Below are positions 55,928 to 64,000 of a stretch of DNA of 64,000 nucleotides, in pieces. Both the position numbers and the translations under genes were made by a program. Source of the stretch: Costus lasius (Eukaryota > Streptophyta > Magnoliopsida > Zingiberales > Costaceae); NCBI GenBank assembly GCA_027563935.2, contig CM050451.1:29775565-29839564 (forward strand), in the 5' to 3' direction. The stretch's first letter is position 1; each line of letters opens with the position of its first letter. The notes beneath the pieces are model-generated. The model was not told where the DNA came from. It did not search any database and saw only the letters and a program-made list of their open reading frames with translations.

Positions 55928-56884
55928 AACGACATCCCTAGTCTTCAAGCTGTGAAGACATGGTTGGGGAAGTGTTTCGAGATGAAAGACTTAGGGGAGG
56001 CCGCCTATATTCTAGGCGTGAGGATCTACCGGGATAGATCCAAGAGGCTCTTGGCCCTTAGTCAAAGTACTTACATTGATAAGGTACTGGAGAGGTTCTA
56101 CATGGAGCAATCCAAGAAAGGATACCTTCCAGTGAGACATGGCCTTACTCTCTCAAAGAGCCGGTGTCCTACAACACAGGCTGAGAGGGATGACATGAGT
56201 CGAATTCCTTATGCTTCGGCAGTAGGATCGATCATGTATGCAATGTTATGTACTAGACCAGATGTGGCATATGCTGTGAGCATTACCAGCCGATACCAAT
56301 CCAATCCAGGTCTACAGCACTGGGTGGCTGTAAAGAACATCCTAAAGTATCTGAGAAGAACTAAGGATTTGTTCATGGTCTATGGGGGACAGGAAGAGCT
56401 CAGTATGCAGGGCAATACTGACGCATCGTTCCAGTCTGACCCTGACGACTTTAGATCGCAGGCCGGCTATGTGTTCAAGATAAATGGAGGCGCTGTATGT
56501 TGGAAGAGCTTCAAGCAATCCACCATAGCAGATTCTACAACCGAAGCTGAGTATGTGGCTGCTTCTGAGGCAGCCAAGGAAGCTGTTTGGATAAGGAAGT
56601 TCTTATGTGATCTTCAAGTGGTACCTAGTGCAATGGATCCCATTGAACTCTACTGTGACAACAATGGAGCAATTGCACAAGCCAAGGAACCACGGTCTCA
56701 TCAAAGATCCAAACACATACTCAGAAGATTTCACCTAATCAGAGAGATCATTGACAGAGGTGATGTCAAGATTAGCAGAGTAGACACAGAGAACAATCTG
56801 GCAGACCCATTGACCAAGGCTTTGGCGCAGCAGAAGCATGATGGTCACGCTAGAGATATGGGGTTGAGATTCCTCAACTTCTAG
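55928..56884 (+). CDS. Copia G RT C-terminus and RNase H
   Basis: Continues the polyprotein frame after the TGA: NDIPSLQAVKTWLGKCFEM, YILGVRIYRDRS, PYASAVGSIMYAML, then RNase H with TDASFQSDPDD, DSTTEAEYVAASEAAKE and YCDNNGAIAQAKE, ending at 56882-56884. The residue before TDAS is asparagine where K, F and H have tyrosine. The polypurine tract AAGTGGGAGAT at 56895-56905 leads into the 3' LTR. Confidence 0.93.
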   Translation, partial: NDIPSLQAVKTWLGKCFEMKDLGEAAYILGVRIYRDRSKRLLALSQSTYIDKVLERFYMEQSKKGYLPVRHGLTLSKSRCPTTQAERDDMSRIPYASAVGSIMYAMLCTRPDVAYAVSITSRYQSNPGLQHWVAVKNILKYLRRTKDLFMVYGGQEELSMQGNTDASFQSDPDDFRSQAGYVFKINGGAVCWKSFKQSTIADSTTEAEYVAASEAAKEAVWIRKFLCDLQVVPSAMDPIELYCDNNGAIAQAKEPRSHQRSKHILRRFHLIREIIDRGDVKISRVDTENNLADPLTKALAQQKHDGHARDMGLRFLNF

Positions 56885-56905
56885 GTCTTAGTGCAAGTGG
56901 GAGAT

Positions 56906-58863
56906 TGTTGGTGTATATGCCCTAGGACCTAGTTTTGGTCAACTTATGTACTACTTGACACTGATATTTATATATCATTCTGGCATTGTCGTTATCATTG
57001 TTTGACTACACCTGCGATTGTGTACTTACATGATAATGTCCTTGGAGACAGATTGGATCTGTGCTCGAATTATAATCCCCAGTCGATGTACCTTAGTGGA
57101 TATGGGACAGCTATGGTACTTGTGAGACTGGTATGTGGGCTGGTTAGGCACGTGGTGCTAACGCAGACACATGGGTATATCATTGGGGATATACTGGATA
57201 GACCCGCTATGAGGCTATGACTTGGTGTCATGAGTTATCCTCATAAGTGACAGGAGATGCATTGATCCCTTGACTTGAGGTCATTAATCATTCTATATGG
57301 TTAGGGACTTGCTTTGATACAACCTAACACCTTGCCGTAGCTGGGAGGTCATAACGGTTGTTATTGAGCATGTCACGACCCATATGAGAAGATCAATGGA
57401 CAGACATAGGATTTGCCCCTTCCCTAAGGAAGTATGATATCCATGGAGCTCCTTTATGGTTCTATGACTGAGAGTGTATGGCCATACCCAGGTAAGAACC
57501 TGTTTTAGTCATAGCCATGTGATTGGATGAAAACAAGTGGTGACACACTTGTCCAATCGGATATCAGTACGGCAAAGAGACTGTAATGCATCTGTACCTA
57601 GTTGCGATGATGGGGATGTCGATGTCGATATCCATTCCAACGACCTGGGTAGCAGCCATGCACTGCTAGGTGCCACTCATTGCTTGTGATGACCATTGGT
57701 CAGCACTGCCAGCGTCAGAGGAACCTACAGGGTCGCACACCTTGATACTTGAGTTCTCATATTGATCGGGAAGCCTTATGATCGAGTTATTGGATAACTC
57801 GGATCTAATTGGGAGATTTCATCAGCGCCAATGGGCCTGATGAGATGGAAGAATGTTATTGGAGCCAAACTTCATTTTTGGCAGGTTGACCCGTATTTGA
57901 CCATGGTTGGTCACATTTGGATTAGGGTTGCATTGGATTGGATCCAGGTGCTTAATCAACCTATGCAATGATGTTTGGGCTAGCTCATTATCCAATGAGG
58001 CCCAATAACAAGTTCTCATGAAGAGATGAGAGGCTAAAAGGGTATAATGGGGAGAAACATGAACCATTAGGCGCCTAGGGGCATAATGGGGTCATGTTGG
58101 CGCCTTTGCTTCATTATGGAAGTAAAGGGCGCCTCCCCCTCTCTTCCTAGGATGGAATGCATGCCTCTATGGCATTGCTTGAGGCGCAAGGCAAGGCCTT
58201 GGCGCACAAGGAAAGGTGTGGGAACAAAAGGTAAGGTTGAATGAGAATTATGGAAATGTCTTGGAGACTTTCCTTATCTCAAACCTCCTCATCCTAGCCC
58301 TACACTTGTCATGATCCTAGCCATTACCCTAACCGCCTCTTGCCCTACAAATATGACCCTAGTCGCCCCCTCTTGTGGGTAATCAATCCTTGAAGGCGTG
58401 AACACAAGAAGAGGGGCGAGTGCTTGGAGCAAGGGCGCATCTTCCTTCTTCCATAACCGCAAGCCACTTCCTCCTTTCCTCTTGGCGCAAGGAACATTAG
58501 TGCTTGGCGTTTTTGGATAGTCTTCCTTCTTCTCTTGGCGCATCATCTCTCTTGGTGGCGCAAGTGAAGTAGAGTTTCTCCCTAAGGCTTGGATCTTCTT
58601 CCCGAGGCTAGCACCGGGCGTGGAAGAAGAGAACTCAAGAGATCCGTGTGTGCGAGACTGCAGAGGGCGAACACTTGGGCGCCTTCATCGACATCGCTCT
58701 ACATTGCTCTTAAGGTATTTCCTAACTCATCGTGTCGACTCCCTTGCATACGATCTTCACTTGGTTTTTTTGGGACTGGCCTGTTTCGGGGACATTCTTC
58801 CGCTGCGAAAAATGTATGTCCATAACTCTGAAAACTGTAAAATGTCCCCGGGGTTTCCCAACA
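56906..58863 (+). repeat. Copia G 3' LTR (1958 bp)
   Basis: Same length and ends as the 5' LTR with about 16 base differences, one of which destroys the TATA box (TATAAA to TACAAA). Followed by GTACA and resumed H coding sequence. Confidence 0.95.
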
Positions 58864-58868
58864 GTACA

Positions 58869-60451
58869 CCAGAGAGGTATGGGTCGCTGCCGACTCAACA
58901 CGATGGGATCTTCATCATGGAGGATGAACCCAGAACCTTTGATGACGTTCACTACATCGGACTCTGAGAAATGGCTTAAGGTCATGAGATCCGAGATGGA
59001 TTCCATGTCGGCTAACCAAGTTTGGGATTTGGTTGAGCTGCCTGATGGGGTAAAACTCATAGGGTGTAAGTGGGTCTTCAAAAGGAAGACAGACATGGAT
59101 GGCAATATAGTTACCTATAAGGGTAGACTTGTGGCTAAAGAATTCAAACAAGTCCACGGGGTGGACTATGATGAAACCTTCTCGCCAGTAGCCATGATTA
59201 AATCCATTCAAATCTTGCTTGTTATAGCTGCATATTATGATTATGAGATATGGCTGATGGATGTTCAGACAGCATTCCTTAACGGGAAGCTGACAAAGAC
59301 CAATAGGGTCTGCAGGCTATAAAGATCCATTTATGGATTAAAGCAAGCATCTCGAAGTTGGAATCTTCGGTTTGATGAAGCTATGAGAGATTATGGCTTT
59401 ATCAAAAGTGAAGATGACACCTGTGTATATAGAAAATTCAGTGGGAGCTTGGTGACTTTTCTGGTCTTGTATGTTGATGACATACTACTCATCGGAAATG
59501 ACATCCCTAGTCTTCAGTCTGTAAAGACATGGTTGGGGAAGTGTTTCAAGATGAAGGGCTTTGGGGAGGCCGTCTATATTCTAGGCGTGAGGATTTATAG
59601 AGATAGATCCAAGAAGCTTTTGGCCCTTAGTTAAAGTACATACATTGATAAGGTCTTGGAGAGGTTCAATTTGAAGCAATCCAAGAAGGGATACCTTCCA
59701 GTGAGACATGGCATCATTCTCTCAAAAAGCCAGTGTCCCACCACACAGGCTGAGAGGGAAAACAAGGATCATGTACCGTATGCTTCGGTAGTGGGATCAA
59801 TCATGTATGCAATATTGTGTACTAGACCAGATGTGGCTTATGTTGTAAGCATAACTAGCCGATACCATTCCAATCTAGGTCTATAGCACTGGATGGCTAT
59901 AAAGAACATCCTTAAGTATCTGAGAAGAACTAAGGATTTCTTCTTGGTCTATGGAGGACAGGAACAGCTCAGTGTTCAGAGCTACACTGATGTATCATTC
60001 CAGTCAGATCCTAATGACTTCAGATCGCAGGCAGGCTATGTGTTCAAGTTAAATGGAGGCGCTATATGCTGGAAAAGCTTCAAGTAATCCACCATAGCTG
60101 ATTACAACCGAAGCTGAGTATGTTGCTACTTCTGAGATAGCTAAAGAAGCCATTTGGATCAGGAAGTTTATTTCTGAGCTTCAGGTGGTTCCAACCACTG
60201 TGGATCTAATTGAGCTCTATTGTAACAACAATGGAGCGATTGCATAGGCAAAGGAACCACTGTCTCATCAAAAGTCCAAACACATACTCAGAAGATTTCA
60301 CCTAATTCGAGAGATCATAGACAAAGGTGATGTCAAGATTAGCAGAGTTGACACCGACAACAATCTAGCAAACCCACTGACCAAGGCTTTGGGGCAGCAG
60401 AAGCATAATGGTCATGCTAGAGATATGGGGCTGAGATTTCTCAACAACTAG
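58869..60451 (+). pseudogene. Copia H linker, RT and RNase H, decayed
   Basis: Continues H after G. PERYGSLPTQHDG is followed by a small deletion with frameshift near 58945. RT follows (SANQVWDLVELPDGVK, YKGRLVAKEFKQ, SIYGLKQASRSWN, YVDDILLIGND with the catalytic site intact), with about 48 bp missing near 59300. Stops are at 59320 (TAA), 59632 (TAA), 59884 (TAG) and 60085 (TAA), and the frame is disrupted in RNase H near 60105 (TTACAACC). It ends at TAG 60449-60451. The glycine codon that is TGA in G is GGA here. Confidence 0.9.
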
Positions 60452-60472
60452 GTCTAAGTGCAAGTGGGAGAT

Positions 60473-60511
60473 TGTTGGTGTATATGCCCTTAGGACCAGA
60501 TGTTGGTATGT
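60473..60511 (+). repeat. Copia H 3' LTR stub
   Basis: TGTTGGTGTATATGCCC after the polypurine tract, cut after 39 bp by Athila-type element I. TATGT (60507-60511) is the expected left target duplication of I. Confidence 0.8.
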
Positions 60512-61365
60512 TGTTGTATCCCAACAACTAGGTAAACTAAACTTATTCTTAAAGTCGCAGCCAAAACCTAAGTATTGGCCCACAGGGACTTGTCACCCCC
60601 TGATATGACTCTAAAAACTTGTTCGGTTACCACACTTGTTGTTATCTCCGCAAGTGCATGGATACTCGAAGTAATAATTAAGATATCGAACCCACAGAGA
60701 CCTATGTTGTTGAATACCAAATAGTTGATTTCTTACTATCTAGGCAATTCGAAGTAGTGAAAAATAGCAATCGGAAACAAAAACGGAGTTATCAGAGAGA
60801 AAAGTTGGGACTAGGGTTTCGTTCACTTTAACTTTTATGACTAGATATGAATAAGGATTTCGTCAGTTCAATTTTATCATGATGAAGATGTAATTTACTT
60901 AATAAAAGGATTGTTTCACTTTCGTGCAAACAAACGCATAGGGATTTATCTTCGCTTTCGCGCAAGATTCGTCCCAACGCTGAAGATAAGTAAATCATCA
61001 AACAATGAACTCAAGGATCACTTTCGTGCATCCGAATTCTAGGTTGATAACCTCTAGTGGAGTCTCAAGGATCACTTTCGTGCATCCGAGTCTCGACACT
61101 AGTTTTACTCATGGATCTCCAACGTTCCGATCCTTACTTTCGCACAAGATCTCCACGTTTGACAAATAGACATCGATCTATAGATTCATGTTATAATCAT
61201 GGCAATTATTCTACTAGAATAGTTCAAGTTGGATCTAACCTAAGGAAGGGTTCCTAACATGCAATTCTAGGGTTCCAAATTCTCAAGGAATTACCTTTCT
61301 GTATTGAAGAAATAAATTTAACATGATGGGGCTATATATCTAATCATGGATTTGAGTTCATTTAT
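60512..61365 (-). repeat. Element I 3' LTR (right boundary uncertain)
   Basis: Left end TGTTGTATCCCAACAAC. About 750 bp align with J (GACTTGTCACCCCCTGATA, ATCTCCGCAAGTGCA, GGATCACTTTCGTGCATCCG). The right end is placed at TTATCATCA because Athila LTRs here begin TGATGAT on the minus strand, but no polypurine tract is clear. The palindrome cluster of J is absent. Confidence 0.6.
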
Positions 61366-61672
61366 CATCAAAAATCATCAATCACATCTCAAAACATGAC
61401 CACATATCACATTAATCAAAATATTTTCATGTAGATGAAGTAGTGGTGGTAGACACAAAAATAAGAGTCAATGATGAAATCCAAAAGATGAATGGAAGGG
61501 GCTACTTACAAAATTTTGTCAACCCTTTGAGTCAAGTTTTCTTCCTCTCCATGCTTCTTCTTAAAGATAAAAATTTATGCTAAGGTGAAACTAAGATAAA
61601 AGTAAATTAAAGGAAGTGAACTAAAGTTAGAAAGCTTGGGTTGCCTCCCAAGAAGCGCTAATTTAAAGGTCT
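61366..61672 (-). other. Element I 3' untranslated region
   Basis: AT-rich, no frame. Just after the integrase stop lies AGCGCTTCTTGGGAGGCAAC (minus, 61640-61659), a motif kept in element C at 15903-15921 although C has no integrase. Confidence 0.7.
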
Positions 61673-62968
61673 TTAGCTTGACCCTTTAACACTCTGATTT
61701 GATAGTGTTTCATCCAAATAAAAACTCTCCTTTTCTTCAACTCGCTCTTCTTGATAATAGTGTTTAAGTCTCTGACCATTAACCTTGAATTCTCCTGTTT
61801 CTTCACTCCATATATCCACGGCTCCGTAAGGATAGGCTTTCTTTACCTGAAAAGGCCCAGACCACCGAGACTTGAGTTTTCCAGGAAAAAGTCTCAATCT
61901 AGAATTGAATAAAAGAACAAAGTCACCTGGTTGGAAATCCCTTCTAAAATTATGCCGATCATGCCATCTTTTGGTTCTTTCCTTATAAATTTTTGCATTT
62001 TCATAAGCTGAAATTCTTATCTCATCTAACTCATTCAACTGTAGTCTTCTTCTTTCTCCCGCATTCTTTAAATCAAAGTTTAATGCTTTGATTGCCCAGA
62101 ATGCCTTATGTTCAAGTTCTACAGGGAGATGACAAGATTTGCCATAAACTAATTGATAAGGAGACATCCCAATTGGTGTTTTGAAAGCTGTCCTGTATGC
62201 CCACAATGCATCATCAAGTTTGAATGTCCAATCTTTCCTTGTGCGTGAAACTGTCTTCTCCAAAATCCCTTTTATTTCTCTATTTGATATTTCAACTTGT
62301 CCACTTGTTTGAGGATGATAAGGTGTCGCCACTTTATGATTCACCCCATATTTTTTTAGTAAGGCAGAAAAATTGTGTTCTATGAAATGCGAGACTCCAT
62401 CACTAATCACAACTCGTGGGGTCCCAAACCTTGGAAAGATAATTTTTTTTAATAATTTGACAACAACTCTGGAATCATTAGTTGGGGATGCAATAGCTTC
62501 AACCCACTTTGAAACATAATCTACCGCTACAAGAATATATTTGTTACCTCCAGAAGATGGAAAAGGTCCCATGAAGTCAATTCCCCAAACATCAAATATC
62601 TCAACCTCAAGAATATTAGACAGTGGCATCTCATGTCTTCTGTTAATGTTGCCTGTCCTCTGACACCTATCACAGGATAAAATAAGATTTCTAGCATCTT
62701 TAAATATTATGGGCCAATAAAATCCTGATTGCAACACTTTGAAGGCAGTCTTCTCGGCACTGGCATGGCCACCATAAGAAGATCCATGGCATTGGAACAG
62801 TATGTCTGCAACTTCCTCTTCGGGTACACATCTCCTGAAAATACCATCTGCACATCTTCTAAATACATAAGGCTCATCCCAAAAATAGTGTTTCACCTCA
62901 ACCAAGAATCTTTTCCTTCTTTGAAAATTCAAATCAGGAGGGAAGATATTGGCTACAACGTAATTCAC
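61673..62968 (-). pseudogene. Athila integrase (element I)
   Basis: 431 codons with no internal stop. Zinc site ([19 protein letters not shown]), catalytic core with D in [12 protein letters not shown] in VISDGVSHF and E in [12 protein letters not shown], and a basic C-terminus ([17 protein letters not shown]) typical of Athila. The integrase itself looks intact. It is separated from RNase H by TAG at 62981-62983 (AP-stop-YAD, tryptophan expected), so the polyprotein is broken. It ends at 61673. Confidence 0.9.
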
Positions 62969-64000
62969 AATGTCAGCATACTAAGGGGCTCTGATTTGTT
63001 GGACTGTCATTAGTTGTTCTTCAGGAAAGGAGTCATTAATTACATCATTTTCTTCAGTGTTCACTACAATCCTTGAAAGATGATCTGCAACAAAATTCTC
63101 TGATCCTTTTTTATCTTTAATTTCCAAATCAAATTCCTGTAGAAGCAAGATCCATCTGAGCAAACGTGGCTTAGTGTCTTTTTTCTACATCAAGTATCTT
63201 ATATCTGCATGATCATTATACACTACCACCTTGTAATTAATCAAATATGATCTAAATTTATCAAAAGCAAACACTATAGCCAATAATTCCTTTTCAGTGG
63301 TAGTGTAATTTTTCTGAGTCTCATCCAAAGTTCTGCTGGCATAGTGAATAACATAAGGTTTTTTATCTTTTCTCTGTCCCAAGACTGCTCCTACTGCGTA
63401 ATCACTGGCGTCACACATAAGTTCAAATGGTAAGTCCCAATCTGGGGGCTGAATGATGGGTGTTGAAACCAAAGCTTTCTTCAATTCCTGAAAAGCAGAT
63501 AAATAATTCTCATCAAAAGAAAATTTAACATCTTTACAAAGTAAATGTGTAAGAGGTCTAGCAAGTTTAGAGAAATCCTTGATGAATCGCCGGTAGAATC
63601 CTACATGTCCGAGGAAGCTTCGGACCTCCTTCACAGTAGTGGGTGTCTCCAATTTTTCTATTACTTCAATTTTTGCTTTGTCTACTTCAATTCCTCTTTC
63701 TGAGATTGAGTGTCCCAAAACTATCCCTTGCTTAACCATGAAATGACATTTTTCCCAATTAAGCACAAGGTTAGTTTCTTCACACCTCTGTTAAACCCGA
63801 GACAAGTTATCTAAACAATTTTCAAAGGAGGAACCATATACTGAGAAATCATCCATGAATACATCCATAAAATCTTCAATAAAATCAGAAAAAATAGCCA
63901 TCATGCATCTCTAAAATGTGGTAGGAGCATTACATAAACCAAAAGGCATTCTTCTATATGCAAAAGTTTCATAGGGGCAAGTGAAAGTGGTTTTCTCTTG
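62969..64000 (-). pseudogene. Athila RT (C-terminal part) and RNase H, element I
   Basis: From the right edge: RT with TCPYETFAYRRMPFGL and the catalytic FMDDFSVYG, thumb (NWEKCHFMVKQGIVLGH, VRSFLGHVGFYRRFIKDFS), then RNase H ([60 protein letters not shown]). In-frame stops are TAG 63911-63913 (in the TFQRCM-like position), TAA 63791-63793, TAG 63185-63187 and TAG 62981-62983. No frameshift is apparent. RNase H reads YNDHADIRY where related copies have TDHAALKY, so even without the stops it is divergent. Confidence 0.88.

Larger units (their letters stand above)
49663..58863 (+). mobile_element. Copia element G (Angela lineage), nearly intact (9201 bp)
   Basis: Both LTRs are 1958 bp, with a perfect GTACA target duplication (49658-49662 and 58864-58868), primer site, leader, one polyprotein frame with a single stop, and polypurine tract. 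I count about 16 substitutions between the LTRs (0.8%), so G is young but older than D. It inserted in its own relative H, in the linker between integrase and RT. Its gag is the short form with a defective knuckle, so it is likely non-autonomous. Confidence 0.95.
47045..60511 (+). mobile_element. Copia element H, 5'-truncated and split by element G
   Basis: Decayed member of the K/G family: leader 47045-47688, gag to integrase 47689-49657, then G, then the end of the linker, RT and RNase H 58869-60451, and a 39-bp stub of 3' LTR. The 5' LTR and the first part of the leader are missing; the left edge joins LTR M. It holds several stops, small deletions and a frameshift, so it is older than G. 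Confidence 0.88.
60512..64000 (-). mobile_element. Athila-type gypsy element I, right end outside window
   Basis: Minus-strand Ty3/gypsy element with 3' LTR at left and pol (integrase, RNase H, RT) running off the right edge. Integrase and RT sequences are of the Athila/Tat type. The pol frame is interrupted by four stops without frameshift. The LTR is related to J and more distantly to C. Confidence 0.88.

Noticed and set aside
1..64000. Host genes, tRNA, rRNA or organelle insertions
   Set aside because: Every frame above about 150 codons with recognisable motifs belongs to gag or pol of an LTR element, and no tRNA or rRNA signature was noticed by eye. A tRNAscan or Infernal run would be needed to exclude short RNA genes.

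Overview
This window is a pure block of nested LTR retrotransposons from a plant nuclear genome. I see no host gene, tRNA or rRNA in 64 kb. The lineages are plant-specific: Ty1/copia of the Angela (BARE-like) type with LTRs of 1.7-2.0 kb starting TGTTGG and a tRNA-iMet primer site, Ty3/gypsy Athila-type elements with a tRNA-Asp-type primer site, and a Ty3/gypsy Tekay/Del chromovirus. Long LTRs, deep nesting and many solo LTRs suggest a large, repeat-rich flowering-plant genome; the species cannot be told from this sequence. Element names (A, C, D and so on) are mine.

Left part (1-11932). Copia A (- strand, cut by the window edge) sits inside the RT region of copia K (+). K abuts and probably sits inside an Athila-type LTR, J (-). 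J lies in an old Angela-type LTR, L (-; 10604-10708, resuming at 30519). An Angela-type solo LTR, E (-; 10709-11932 and 30335-30518), also lies in L.

Middle (11933-30329). Athila derivative C (+) is inserted in E with a GTACA target duplication. C keeps gag and protease but has no RT, RNase H or integrase. It carries a solo A-type LTR (16974-18656, target duplication GACAA). Its 3' LTR is split by Tekay element D (20023-29748, -, target duplication TTTTA). D is nearly intact and very young: I count about three substitutions between its two 2450-bp LTRs, and one amber codon separates its gag-protease-RT-RNase H frame from integrase.

Right-centre (31013-47044). Angela-type LTR M (-) is split by a copia F tandem array (+, 32129-46843, target duplication GCAAC) of the form LTR / interior / LTR / partial interior / 164-bp LTR stub, repeat period 9115 bp. 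The interior holds an inverted solo LTR (O, target duplication ATTAG). The second copy of O was hit by a Tekay-like solo LTR (N, 43331-46268, target duplication ACCAT).

Right (47045-64000). A decayed copia H (+) is split by a nearly intact sister copia G (49663-58863, target duplication GTACA). The 3' LTR of H is cut after 39 bp by an Athila-type element I (-) that runs off the right edge with a pol broken by stop codons.

The most interesting signals are structural. (1) A 29-nt hairpin repeated in tandem inside the Tekay LTRs of two subfamilies has stems that co-vary. (2) Paired hairpins in the untranslated leaders of the Angela elements have stems that co-vary while the loop is kept. (3) Copies A, G and H carry different gag defects (lost start codon, about 97 residues missing, zinc knuckle without its last cysteine) next to a copy, F, with intact gag motifs, a pattern that suggests parasitism in trans.
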